Assembly (NCBI RefSeq): GCF_041102575.1
Contig: NZ_JBGCUE010000005.1
Location: forward strand, 1-64,000
Direction: 5' to 3'
DNA length: 64,000 bases
Origin: Tenuifilum sp. 4138str
GTDB taxonomy: Bacteria; Bacteroidota; Bacteroidia; Bacteroidales; Tenuifilaceae
Part shown: positions 1 through 9,099 of the stretch, piece after piece
Numbering within the stretch: the stretch's first letter is position 1
Layout: each line of letters begins with the position of its first letter
The notes under the pieces: model-generated
Database searches by the model: none
What the model was told of the DNA's origin: nothing
The model's input: only the letters and a program-made list of their open reading frames with translations
Made by a program: the position numbers and the translations under genes

Positions 1-17
1 CAATATTTTTTTCTCAG

Positions 18-70
18 CCTGTGACCCTCCCGCAAGGCGGGATGCTCTGAACCAGCTGAGCTAAGCTCCC
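18..70 (-). pseudogene. Degenerate tRNA fragment
   Basis: Read on the minus strand from 70, the sequence follows a tRNA through the acceptor 5' strand (GGGAGCT), the D arm (GCTCAGCTGGTTCAGAGC) and the variable region (GGGTCACAGG). The T loop and the acceptor 3' strand are absent; an A-rich run follows. The anticodon arm is TCCCGCCTTGCGGGA, which gives a 3- or 5-nt loop instead of 7, so no anticodon can be assigned. The D arm and variable region resemble a Val/Lys-class tRNA. It cannot be a functional tRNA. The short word CAATATTT occurs at 1-8 and 70-77, on either side of it. Confidence 0.55.
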
Positions 71-217
71 AATATTTGGTATTTTTTATTGGTCATTCCC
101 CGTTGGAAATGCGATGCAAAAGTATGCGAAAGTTTGAAATCTGCAAAATATTTTGGGAAAAAATTAAAGAAAAAATTTTTAAAATCTTTAATTCTATTGA
201 TAATCAGCAATCAAAAA

Positions 218-1501
218 CTATACAACCTCAGCAACTACAAAAGTGCTACCACCCACAAAAATTAAATCGTTGGGATTGGAGGCTTCCTTTGCTGCCGCTA
301 ATGCCAAAGCAACTGTTGAATATGAGTGACCGTATAGTTGGTGTTCTTCCGCCCTCTTTTTTAATTCTTCGTGATTTAATGCCCTTGGTATTGCAGCTTG
401 GGTAAAGTAATAGGTTGCATTTTTAGGCAGTAGTGCCAACATACCATCAATGTTCTTATCGGCAACTACGCCAATTACCATGTGCAAATTATTGTGAGGA
501 ATGTGCCTGAGTTGCTCCACAACGTATTTAATACCATCCACATTGTGTCCTGTATCGCAATAGATAAGTGGATTCTCCGATAATTTTTGCCAGCGTCCCA
601 TAAGCCCGGTAAGCGTTTGAACATTCCCTAAACCTTCCATTAGCGCTTCGTTGGAGAGTAAAAACCCTTTACCGCCTAGTATTTCTATTGATTTTAGAAC
701 TCCGGGAATATTGTAACGCTGGTAGTTGCCTAACAGGTCAATCTCAATTTTAATATCTTTACCCTTTTCAGCTAGTTTTAATACCTGTAACCCTGTAGTA
801 TCTATATACTGTTCGTAAACCTGAATTTCTTGATCAGCAAAATAGATAGGTGCGTTCATTTCCTTTGCCTTTGCTATAAAGACGTTTTCAACCTCAGGTT
901 GATACTGACTTACAACAACAGGAGTATCTGGTTTAATAATTCCTGCTTTCTCTGATGCAATTTTCGGTAATGTATCGCCAAGCAAGTCGGTGTGATCAAA
1001 CCCAATATTTGTAATCACACTTAGAATGGGGTTAATAATATTTGTTGAATCGAGCCTACCTCCTAAACCCACCTCAATAACTGCAACATCAAGGTTCATT
1101 CGGGAGAAGTAATCAAATGCCAGCGCAACTGTCATTTCAAAAAATGACGGCATAATTTGATCAAAAAAATCTTTATGCTGTGAAATGAACTTAGCAACCT
1201 CATCTTCGGGAATCATTTCACCATTTACTCTTATTCGTTCTCTGAAATCCCTTAGGTGTGGGGAAGTGTATAACCCAACTCTGTATCCAGCATTTTGAAG
1301 AACGGCAGCCAGCATGTGCGATGTGCTTCCCTTTCCATTTGTCCCTGCAATATGTATTGTTTTAAAAGTTCGATGTGGATGCCCAAAATACTCATCAAGT
1401 ATAAGGGTATTCCCTAGGTCAGCTTTGTATGCTGCTTTCCCAACCCTTTGAAACATTGGCAGATGTGAGTAGATGTAATCAAGCGCCTCGTTGTAAATCA
1501 T
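218..1501 (-). CDS. folC: Bifunctional folylpolyglutamate/dihydrofolate synthase
   Basis: Cytoplasmic Mur-ligase-family enzyme. It adds glutamate to dihydropteroate and to reduced folates, using ATP. The P-loop GTNGKGST lies at about residues 53-60, and the TSPHLRDFRERIRVNG folate/ATP region follows. GLGGRLDSTN and GFDHTDLLG are typical mid-domain motifs, and DTGHNVDG opens the C-terminal glutamate-ligase domain. The ATG at 1501 is chosen because it gives the standard MIYNEALDYIYSHLPMFQRVG beginning; the longer reading frame would use a TTG at 1522. The product is about 427 aa, normal for the family. It is a single gene, divergent from the PhoH gene. Confidence 0.93.
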   Translation of the reverse strand: MIYNEALDYIYSHLPMFQRVGKAAYKADLGNTLILDEYFGHPHRTFKTIHIAGTNGKGSTSHMLAAVLQNAGYRVGLYTSPHLRDFRERIRVNGEMIPEDEVAKFISQHKDFFDQIMPSFFEMTVALAFDYFSRMNLDVAVIEVGLGGRLDSTNIINPILSVITNIGFDHTDLLGDTLPKIASEKAGIIKPDTPVVVSQYQPEVENVFIAKAKEMNAPIYFADQEIQVYEQYIDTTGLQVLKLAEKGKDIKIEIDLLGNYQRYNIPGVLKSIEILGGKGFLLSNEALMEGLGNVQTLTGLMGRWQKLSENPLIYCDTGHNVDGIKYVVEQLRHIPHNNLHMVIGVVADKNIDGMLALLPKNATYYFTQAAIPRALNHEELKKRAEEHQLYGHSYSTVALALAAAKEASNPNDLIFVGGSTFVVAEVV

Positions 1502-1640
1502 TTTACTTGGTTTTGGGTGCAAGTTTAGTGATTTTCTAGCTCAAAACTTATTAGCTGTCGGTTAACAAATATTTAGGGTGAAAATGATTGTTTTGATTGA
1601 GCTTTTCTTATATTTAGATGAATTTTTAAATCGCAAAACT

Positions 1641-2969
1641 ATGGCAAAGAGTAAAGTGAATAAGATTTTCGTGATTGATACTAATGTCATTCTTCACGAC
1701 TTTCAGTGTTTGTATAAATTTCAGGACAATGATATTGTTATTCCCATAGTAGTACTTGAGGAACTAGACAAGTTTAAGAAAGGGAACGAACTTATTAATT
1801 ACCATGCCCGGGAGTTTGTTAGGGAGTTAGATAAGATTGCCGGCGATAAGCTTTTTAACGGAGGCTTGCCTTTAGGGAAAAATCTAGGAAAACTCAGAAT
1901 TGAAACTGGTAAGCCAATGCCCCCTGAAATGAAAGAGTCATTTGCCGAGTTCACTCCTGATAATAGGATTTTAGCCATAACCATTCATTTGGTTAAGCAG
2001 AATCCTGATCGTCCGGTTATACTTGTTACTAAGGATATTAACCTTAGAATGAAAGCCAAATCGCTGGGCATTGTTGCACAGGATTACCTTAACGATAAGG
2101 TTGAAGATATTGATAGTTTGAAGAAAGAGATTGAGCTTATTGAAAAGGTTGATGATGCATTAATCCAAAAGCTTTACAATTCCGAGGAGAAACTTTTAGC
2201 AAAGGATTTAAAGTTAAAGCCTTACGCTAATCAGTACTATATTTTAAAAGGGAACAAATCGAGTGCACTTGCTCATTACGACAAGGCAACCGATACCCTT
2301 GATCGTGTTGAAAAGGTTAGAGCTTATGGTATTGATCCCAGAAATGCGGAGCAAACGTTTGCCCTAGATGCACTCTTGAGGCCCGAGATTCAGCTAGTTG
2401 CGCTTACCGGAAAAGCAGGGACAGGCAAAACTCTGCTTGCTCTAGCGGCAGCATTACAGCAGGAAGAGCAGTTCGATCAAATTCTACTTGCCAGACCAAT
2501 TGTTGCGCTTTCCAATAAAGATATTGGCTTTTTACCGGGTGATGTTGATGAAAAAATTGGACCATACATGCAGCCCCTATTCGATAACCTAGGTGTTATA
2601 AAAAATAGGTTTAAACCAACAAGCAAAGATTACATGCATATTGAAGAGATGCAACGTACCGATAAACTTGTAATTACACCATTGGCATATATTAGGGGAC
2701 GAAGCCTTTCAAATGTTTTCTTCATTGTTGACGAGGCACAAAACCTCACTCCACACGAGATTAAGACAATTATTACCCGGGCAGGTGAGGGTACTAAGTT
2801 TGTGTTTACAGGCGATATCCATCAAATTGACCACCCTTACCTCGATATGAAATCGAATGGGTTAACCTATTTAAGCGATAGAATGCATGGCCAGGAGATA
2901 TTTGCCCACATTAATCTTGTAAAGGGCGAGCGTAGCTACTTGGCCGAATTGGCTAGCAATTTGCTTTAA
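1641..2969 (+). CDS. PIN domain plus PhoH-family ATPase
   Basis: Two-domain protein of about 442 aa. An N-terminal PIN-type nuclease fold (FVIDTNVILHDF; acidic DKF and TPDNRIL motifs) is fused to a PhoH AAA-like ATPase. Walker A GKAGTGKT is near residue 256 and Walker B FIVDEAQN near residue 360. Related fusions (YlaK class) are thought to act in RNA metabolism as helicase-nucleases, but the substrate is not established. The upstream frame opens with an ATG at 1578, but the ATG at 1641 (MAKSKVNKIFVIDTN) starts directly before the PIN domain and is preferred. It is followed after 17 bp by the histidine phosphatase gene. Confidence 0.9.
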   Translation: MAKSKVNKIFVIDTNVILHDFQCLYKFQDNDIVIPIVVLEELDKFKKGNELINYHAREFVRELDKIAGDKLFNGGLPLGKNLGKLRIETGKPMPPEMKESFAEFTPDNRILAITIHLVKQNPDRPVILVTKDINLRMKAKSLGIVAQDYLNDKVEDIDSLKKEIELIEKVDDALIQKLYNSEEKLLAKDLKLKPYANQYYILKGNKSSALAHYDKATDTLDRVEKVRAYGIDPRNAEQTFALDALLRPEIQLVALTGKAGTGKTLLALAAALQQEEQFDQILLARPIVALSNKDIGFLPGDVDEKIGPYMQPLFDNLGVIKNRFKPTSKDYMHIEEMQRTDKLVITPLAYIRGRSLSNVFFIVDEAQNLTPHEIKTIITRAGEGTKFVFTGDIHQIDHPYLDMKSNGLTYLSDRMHGQEIFAHINLVKGERSYLAELASNLL

Positions 2970-2986
2970 CTTAAACCAGTTTATAA

Positions 2987-3475
2987 ATGGCAAAAACGTT
3001 GCTCATACTCCGTCATGCCAAATCCTCTTGGGCCGAGGCCGATAAAGCAGATAAGGATAGGGCATTAAAAGCCAAAGGTATAAGCGACATTGTTAACACC
3101 GCGAGGGCTATTGCACCCAAGGTGCAAGGGTTAGATCTGATTATTACTAGTTCTGCTAACCGTGCGGTGCATACAGCAATACTTTTTGCCGAAACCATTG
3201 GTTTTCCGCATGATAAAATCCGGATAGAGCCAATGGTTTACCAGGCCGATGAAAGAGAGTTGGTGGAGATGATTAAATCATTACCCGATGAATACAAAAG
3301 TGTAATGGTGGTAGGGCATAATCCAACACTTACCTATTTGGTAAACACTTTTGTAGCCAATCGCATTCATGAACTACCAACATCGGGACTTGTTGGGGTT
3401 AAGTTTGACATTAACAGTTGGATAGAACTCTCTGCCGAAAAGGTATATTCTGTTTTTCAGAGCTTTGATTGGTAG
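2987..3475 (+). CDS. SixA-like histidine phosphatase
   Basis: Small (162 aa) cytoplasmic histidine-phosphatase-superfamily protein. The catalytic LRHAKSSW motif is at residues 7-14, and the second histidine lies in VGHNPT near residue 109. In E. coli SixA acts on a phosphohistidine of a phosphotransfer protein. In Bacteroidota the target is unknown. Its position directly ahead of ppk and ppx invites a link to phosphate or polyphosphate metabolism, but that is inference from neighbourhood only. Length and motifs look complete. Confidence 0.88.
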   Translation: MAKTLLILRHAKSSWAEADKADKDRALKAKGISDIVNTARAIAPKVQGLDLIITSSANRAVHTAILFAETIGFPHDKIRIEPMVYQADERELVEMIKSLPDEYKSVMVVGHNPTLTYLVNTFVANRIHELPTSGLVGVKFDINSWIELSAEKVYSVFQSFDW

Positions 3476-3551
3476 TTTAACAATTTCTTAACATCAGTGT
3501 TTAACCTGTAAACGGTTAATCAATTAATATTGCCCGAAATACTAGATTTGA

Positions 3552-5636
3552 ATGGCACCAAAAAAAATACCTCTTGTTAACCGTGAGCTAAGCTGGTTGG
3601 CATTTAATGGCAGAGTGTTGCAGGAAGCCGCAAATCCATCAGTCCCGTTAATTGAACGTATTCGTTTCCTTGGAATTTTTTCGAACAACCTCGATGAGTT
3701 TTTCCGGGTGAGGGTTGCCACCCTACGCCGTTTATTGGTAGTTGAAAAGGGGGCAAAAAAGATTATGGGCGATAATCCCCGTAAAATTCTCGAAAAGATC
3801 CAACGGATAGTTATTGACTATCAGAAAAAGTTCGACAACACATTTCAGGAAATTATTGATGAGCTAAGAAAGGAGAATATCTATCTCATTAACGAAACAC
3901 AGCTGTCAGCTGGGCAAATTGATTACCTTAACAGCTATTTCGACGATCACATCTCGGAATTTTTGGCACCGGTAATTTTAAAGCGGAACAATAAATTCCC
4001 TGAACTGGTCGATCAATCCATTTACCTAGCGGTTAAGCTTACTAACAGTCAAAAACCCAATACAAAGGAGTTTGCACTCATCGAAATCCCTTCGAGGTTT
4101 GTAAAACGTTTTATTCAGTTACCGAACGAAGGCGATAAAAGTTTTATTATCCTCCTCGACGATGTAATCAGGCTTTGCCTATCCAAGGTATTCAAGATAC
4201 TTCCTTTCGATACTTTTGAGGCATACACTGTAAAGATTACGCGCGACGCAGAGCTCGATGTGGATAATGATATTTCTGAGAGCCTTTTGGAGAAGATATC
4301 AAAGGGAGTTAAGAATAGGAAACGTGGCGAACCGGTAAGGCTTGTTTACGATGAAAAAATTCCTACTGACTTACTAAAGTTCATTGTGAAAGGGCTTAAT
4401 TTGGACGAGGATGATTATGTTATTCCGGGAGGGCGGTATCACAACTTCAAGGATTTTATCCGATTTCCCAGCTTGGGACGAAATCACCTTATAAATTTAC
4501 CGCTTGAGCCCGTTAGTGTCAAGGAATTAGATGAGGCTACTCGCATAATGGATATTATGTCCGATCACGATTTCATGCTTCATTATCCTTTCCATAGCTT
4601 CCAGTATTACATTCGCTTGTTACGTGAGGCTGCTCTTGATCCTGCTGTTAAATCAATTCATATTACCCTTTACAGGGTTGCCACTGAATCGCGTGTTGTG
4701 CATGCATTAATCAATGCTGCTCAAAACGGTAAAAAAGTTACAGCCATAGTTGAGTTACGTGCCCGTTTCGATGAGAATGCAAACATTTACTGGTCAAAAC
4801 AAATGCAGGAAGCCGGTATTAACGTAATTTTCGGGGTGCCCGGTTTAAAGGTGCATAGTAAAATGACACTTATTACCCGTCAGGAAAAAAACAAGGAACG
4901 TAGGTGTGTAGTGGTGAGCACCGGTAATTTTCATGAGGGGAACGCAAACATCTATACAGATGTTAACCTTTTTACTGCCGATTCAAGAATAACCTCTGAA
5001 ATACTTAAGGTTTTTACTTTTCTTGAAACAAATTACAAGACATTTTCATACAAGCATTTGCTAGTTGCTCCATTCAACATGCGCAGGCGCTTATACTCAT
5101 TAATTGATACTGAAATTGAGAATGCTGCAAAAGGACTCCCTGCCTACCTTATTGGAAAAATTAATAACCTGGTTGACGAGGAGATGATAAAGAAACTATA
5201 CCAGGCGAGCAGGGCAGGTGTAAAGATTAAACTTGTGGTAAGGGGAACATGTGCTCTTGTGCCAGGCCTAAAGGGCATTAGCGAGAATATTGAGGTATAT
5301 GGAATTGTTGATAGGTTTTTGGAGCACTCTCGCATTTTCATATTTGCTAATGGGGGTAATGAAGTATGCTATATTTCATCGGCCGACTGGATGACCCGAA
5401 ACCTTGACTACCGCATTGAAGTGGCAACTCCTATTTACAGTAAACCCCTAATTGAGGAGATGAAAACGGTGGTTAACTATGCGCTTCGCGACAATGTGAA
5501 AGCGCGTTTGGTTAACCATGGTGGTTGCAATGAGTTTAAGCCCTGTAAAGAGGGTGAACCCGAGTTTCGTTCACAACTGGAACTTTATAGCTTTTATCAA
5601 AATATTGAAAGGCACAAGAACAGAGAGGTAAAATGA
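3552..5636 (+). CDS. ppk1: Polyphosphate kinase 1
   Basis: Polymerises the ATP gamma-phosphate into polyphosphate (reversible), at 694 aa the usual PPK1 length. It has the N-terminal domain (RELSWLAFNGRVLQEA, then SNNLDEFFRVRVATLRR) and two phospholipase-D-like C-terminal domains. The autophosphorylated histidine is expected in VHSKM near residue 435, and a second conserved histidine in LEHSRIF near residue 591. The last codons overlap the start of ppx (ATGA junction at 5633-5636), so synthesis and degradation enzymes are likely made together. Confidence 0.96.
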   Translation: MAPKKIPLVNRELSWLAFNGRVLQEAANPSVPLIERIRFLGIFSNNLDEFFRVRVATLRRLLVVEKGAKKIMGDNPRKILEKIQRIVIDYQKKFDNTFQEIIDELRKENIYLINETQLSAGQIDYLNSYFDDHISEFLAPVILKRNNKFPELVDQSIYLAVKLTNSQKPNTKEFALIEIPSRFVKRFIQLPNEGDKSFIILLDDVIRLCLSKVFKILPFDTFEAYTVKITRDAELDVDNDISESLLEKISKGVKNRKRGEPVRLVYDEKIPTDLLKFIVKGLNLDEDDYVIPGGRYHNFKDFIRFPSLGRNHLINLPLEPVSVKELDEATRIMDIMSDHDFMLHYPFHSFQYYIRLLREAALDPAVKSIHITLYRVATESRVVHALINAAQNGKKVTAIVELRARFDENANIYWSKQMQEAGINVIFGVPGLKVHSKMTLITRQEKNKERRCVVVSTGNFHEGNANIYTDVNLFTADSRITSEILKVFTFLETNYKTFSYKHLLVAPFNMRRRLYSLIDTEIENAAKGLPAYLIGKINNLVDEEMIKKLYQASRAGVKIKLVVRGTCALVPGLKGISENIEVYGIVDRFLEHSRIFIFANGGNEVCYISSADWMTRNLDYRIEVATPIYSKPLIEEMKTVVNYALRDNVKARLVNHGGCNEFKPCKEGEPEFRSQLELYSFYQNIERHKNREVK

Positions 5637-6538
5637 AGATACTAAAGTTTGCCGCAATTGACATAGGTTCAAACGCAGCCCGGTTGCTACTTACAAACGT
5701 GGTGGAGGATGGAGAAACTGTAGTTTTTAGCAAGTCCTCGCTGGTGCGAGTTCCTATCAGGTTAGGCGAGGATGCTTTTTCTATTGGTCACATCAGTGAA
5801 CACAGAGCTCAGAAACTGCTCAAAACCATGATTGCATTCAAAAACCTGATGGAAGCGCAGGATGTAGTTGCTTATAGGGCATGTGCCACATCGGCAATGC
5901 GTTCGAGCAGCAATGCGCTTGAACTTGTTAGTATGGTTAAGCAGCATGCAAACATTAACATAGAGATTATTGATGGATCACGCGAAGCCGAAATAATTTA
6001 CGCTAATGGTATTGCAGAGATGCTTGACCATGATAGACCTTATATATATGTTGATGTGGGTGGTGGTAGCACTGAAATTACTGTTTTTGAAAAAGGTGAA
6101 ATCAAGGCATCAAGCTCTTTTAATATTGGAACTATTCGCATTCTTAAGGGAATGATTGGAAAACCCCATTTTGATCAGATGCGCGATTGGCTTAAGAGTG
6201 TAGTGAAAAAGAAAGACCAACCTAAAATTATTGGGTCAGGTGGAAATGTCAATAAGCTTTACAAGCTTGCACGTAAACCAATAGGAGAGCCGTTATACCA
6301 AAAGGAAGTGAAAAATTTATTCAAATTCTTGGACAGTTACTCTGTTGAGGATAGGATTAAGTTTCTTAGCTTAAACCCTGACCGTGCAGATGTTATTATA
6401 CCGGCAACCAAAATATTTCTTAAGGTGATGAAATGGACTGGTGCAAAGGAGGTGATAGTTCCTACAATTGGTATTTCCGACGGTATTATTCGTACGCTTT
6501 ACGCTGATTATAAGCAGAGTCTTGCGTTGCAACAATAG
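5633..6538 (+). CDS. ppx: Exopolyphosphatase / Ppx-GppA phosphatase
   Basis: Hydrolyses terminal phosphate from polyphosphate and/or pppGpp. It is an ASKHA-fold protein with the phosphate-1 loop AAIDIGSNAARLL at the N-terminus and phosphate-2 VDVGGGSTEI near residue 140. At 301 aa it is the short form, containing only the two ASKHA domains and no C-terminal HD-like extension, which is common in Bacteroidota. The start overlaps the ppk stop by 4 bp, and the run GAGAGG in ppk lies just upstream. Polyphosphate versus pppGpp preference cannot be read from sequence. Confidence 0.92.
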   Translation: MKILKFAAIDIGSNAARLLLTNVVEDGETVVFSKSSLVRVPIRLGEDAFSIGHISEHRAQKLLKTMIAFKNLMEAQDVVAYRACATSAMRSSSNALELVSMVKQHANINIEIIDGSREAEIIYANGIAEMLDHDRPYIYVDVGGGSTEITVFEKGEIKASSSFNIGTIRILKGMIGKPHFDQMRDWLKSVVKKKDQPKIIGSGGNVNKLYKLARKPIGEPLYQKEVKNLFKFLDSYSVEDRIKFLSLNPDRADVIIPATKIFLKVMKWTGAKEVIVPTIGISDGIIRTLYADYKQSLALQQ

Positions 6539-6595
6539 CACCATCTGTTACAATCTAATATTCATTTGGTGTAAACCTTAATGGTTTTCATTTGT

Positions 6596-6603
6596 TACCT
6601 TTG
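6596..6603 (+). promoter_or_regulatory. Bacteroidota -7 element before mtaB
   Basis: TACCTTTG matches the TAnnTTTG -7 consensus and ends 15 bp before the chosen mtaB start. No TTTG -33 element stands at the ideal distance, so this is a moderate call. Confidence 0.4.
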
Positions 6604-6618
6604 CAAAAATTTTTTACA

Positions 6619-7920
6619 ATGAACCAGGGGAGAAAGCGTGTTGCATTCTACACGCTGGGGTGCAAGTTGAATTTTTCAGAATCATCTACCATTGCCCGTC
6701 AGTTTGCCGATATGGGCTACGAGCGTGTTTCGCCCGATTCGGAGGCCGACGTTTATGTAATTAATACCTGTTCAGTAACCGAGCATGCCGATAAGAAATG
6801 CCGTCAGGCAATCCGGAAGTTCACAGCCAAATCGCCCAACGCTATGGTTGCAGTGGTGGGTTGCTATGCTCAGCTCAAGCCCGATGAAATTGCACAAATT
6901 GATGGGGTTGACTTCGTGCTTGGTGCAGCTGATAAGTTTAATCTTCCTCATCTGATTGGGAATGATGCTAAAAAGAAAAATGTAAAAGTTTATAGTTGCG
7001 ATATAGATACGGTAAGTGATTTTTTCCCTGCATACTCAACTGGCGATAGAACACGATCGTTCCTCAAGGTTCAGGATGGTTGCGATTACCATTGCAGCTA
7101 CTGCACAATACCACTTGCGCGTGGTAAAAGCCGCAATATGCCCATTAGTCAAATAGTGGAGCAGGCCAAAGCTATAGCCCGTCAGAATGTTAAAGAGATT
7201 ATTCTTACAGGTGTCAATACAGGCGATTTTGGCAAGTCCACTGGCGAAACATTTCTGGAGCTCATCCAACAGCTCGATAGGGTAGAAGGAATTGAGCGCT
7301 TCCGAATTTCGTCCATTGAGCCAAATCTTATTACCCCTGAAATTGTCGATTTTGTGGCACAATCGGCTAAGTTCCTTCCCCACTTCCATATACCGCTTCA
7401 ATCGGGTTCAAATAGGATACTTGCGCTTATGCGCAGGCGTTACCGCCGTGAACTCTTTGCCGAACGCATTGAGCTAATCCGAAGCCGAATGCCCGACACC
7501 TTTTTTGGTGTAGATGTAATTGTTGGCTTTCCAGGCGAAACCGACGACGATTTTAGCGATGCATTCCGTTTTATTGAGCAGGTGAAACCATCATTCTTAC
7601 ATATTTTCCCTTATTCAGAGCGTCCAAATACCCCTGCCACCGAACTTGAAGGCAAGGTAAGCCCTAAGGTGGTTAAGCAAAGGGTAACACTTTTAGCCGA
7701 GCTATCCGATAGGTTACATAAGGAATTTTTCCTGAAACATATTGGTCAAATCCGTCCTGTCCTTGTGGAATCGTCACGTAAAGGCGATTATATGTTCGGT
7801 TTTACCGATAACTATATTAAAGTAGGTGTTCCTTTCGATAAAGGGCAAGCAGGCAAAGTTGTAAAAGTGCGGTTAGAAAAGTTTACCCCCGATGGGTTTG
7901 TTGAAGGTTTAGTGATTTAG
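6619..7920 (+). CDS. mtaB: tRNA t6A37 methylthiotransferase MtaB
   Basis: Radical-SAM enzyme that adds a methylthio group to t6A37 of ANN-decoding tRNAs. The N-terminal UPF0004 domain holds three cluster cysteines (TLGCKLN, NTCSVT, VVGCYAQ). The radical-SAM motif CDYHCSYC is near residue 154, followed by a TRAM-like C-terminus. The FYTLGCKLNFSES start is typical of MtaB rather than MiaB or RimO. The ATG at 6619 is preferred over the upstream TTG at 6592, which would lie on the promoter. The product is about 433 aa. A shared hairpin terminator separates it from the convergent caspase gene. Confidence 0.93.
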   Translation: MNQGRKRVAFYTLGCKLNFSESSTIARQFADMGYERVSPDSEADVYVINTCSVTEHADKKCRQAIRKFTAKSPNAMVAVVGCYAQLKPDEIAQIDGVDFVLGAADKFNLPHLIGNDAKKKNVKVYSCDIDTVSDFFPAYSTGDRTRSFLKVQDGCDYHCSYCTIPLARGKSRNMPISQIVEQAKAIARQNVKEIILTGVNTGDFGKSTGETFLELIQQLDRVEGIERFRISSIEPNLITPEIVDFVAQSAKFLPHFHIPLQSGSNRILALMRRRYRRELFAERIELIRSRMPDTFFGVDVIVGFPGETDDDFSDAFRFIEQVKPSFLHIFPYSERPNTPATELEGKVSPKVVKQRVTLLAELSDRLHKEFFLKHIGQIRPVLVESSRKGDYMFGFTDNYIKVGVPFDKGQAGKVVKVRLEKFTPDGFVEGLVI

Positions 7921-7949
7921 TGTTGCCAATCCTATTGGGAATAAAAGCA

Positions 7950-7980
7950 AAAAGCCGGAGTATCTCCGGCTCAAATTTTT
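7950..7980. terminator. Bidirectional terminator mtaB / caspase gene
   Basis: Stem AGCCGGAG (7953-7960) pairs with CTCCGGCT (7964-7971) around a TAT loop. A T-run follows on both strands, so it serves both convergent genes. Confidence 0.85.
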
Positions 7981-7998
7981 AACGAAACAAGTATTGGT

Positions 7999-8847
7999 TT
8001 AAAGATCGAAATTGCCGGAGTATGAATCAACATACGATGGGGCAACAGTTAGTCCCCTGGCCGATGCCCAGCTTTTCATTTGCGTGCAAGCGTAGCTGCA
8101 GTCAGGCTCAAGGTAAATGTAACCCTTATAATCAAAGCCATACATCTGGTAGTAGGTAAATACTCCGTTCTTCATGGTAGCATCGCCGTCGTAGGAGTAT
8201 GTAGTGGTGCTTGAAGCCACAGCAACAACTCTACCAGTCGCCTTAAGGGCGGTTTTCATTGCACCTATTTGGCATGCATCAAAGCAGAACATCATCTTGG
8301 TGCTCTTGGCTGTTGAGAATTTTGTTTTAAACCATGAGCTGCTTATGTAGTAAAGATCAGTGGTAACAATATTACCGTTACTGCCGTGACCTGAGTAGCA
8401 AAAAGCAATTTCAGTACCTGCAGCGGCCTTGCTAACCAAACTGTTAATTGCCGATTGAATATTGGCTGAGGTTGCATTGCGATTCAGAAGAATGGTAACG
8501 GAGTATCCTTCCTTTACAAGCCTGTTTTTCCAGTCGGTTGCGTCATCGTCGCAGTATTGAAGGTCATACTGAGTTCCGGAGTAATCGGAAATACCAATAA
8601 CCAAGGCATACTTTGCACCTTTAGGGGTGTTTTCATCAACTTTAACAAGATCAGCATCCTTCTCTGTTAGGGTGAACTGCTCAATAATGTCCTGTGGACG
8701 TGTGTCGAGCGTAGCAAAATCGGGGCGAACTGTCCATTGACTTTCGTTGGGTTTCTGAACCAATTCGTCATCTTCCTTTGAACAGCTTACAGCAATTGCT
8801 GAAGCAAAAATTGCCAAAACGGCAAATCTTAAAATTTTGTTTCTCAT
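7999..8847 (-). CDS. Caspase-family (C14) lipoprotein
   Basis: Predicted envelope lipoprotein of about 282 aa with a caspase-like peptidase domain. The signal peptide and lipobox sit in RFAVLAIFASAIAVSC, followed by KEDDE. The p20-like core has YALVIGISDYSG, the catalytic histidine in CYSGHGSNG near residue 150, and the nucleophile in CFDACQIGA near residue 190. The ATG at 8847 is chosen because it begins the signal peptide; the frame continues upstream to 8919 through non-signal sequence. The minus-strand leader is rich in AAC/AAACC, with no Shine-Dalgarno. Substrate and role are unknown. It stands alone, without toxin or effector partners. Confidence 0.85.
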   Translation of the reverse strand: MRNKILRFAVLAIFASAIAVSCSKEDDELVQKPNESQWTVRPDFATLDTRPQDIIEQFTLTEKDADLVKVDENTPKGAKYALVIGISDYSGTQYDLQYCDDDATDWKNRLVKEGYSVTILLNRNATSANIQSAINSLVSKAAAGTEIAFCYSGHGSNGNIVTTDLYYISSSWFKTKFSTAKSTKMMFCFDACQIGAMKTALKATGRVVAVASSTTTYSYDGDATMKNGVFTYYQMYGFDYKGYIYLEPDCSYACTQMKSWASARGLTVAPSYVDSYSGNFDL

Positions 8848-9099
8848 AGGTTTTGGTTTAGTTGGTTTGTTATTTTTTAATGGCAATGGCAAGTTAATCC
8901 TTGTTTTACCCGAAATCAATTAAAGTCGACAAAAGGCTGATATTGAAGCACATAAAGCAAATAACAACCAACCAACAACCTATTCTAATGTTTTTTAGTG
9001 GAATAACCAGAAAATTACTCAAGTGCAAATTTTACTTCTGTAGGAAAGCCCTAATTGGCGCTTAGTAAAATATGCCTTTACTGTTGTTGTAATAAAATC

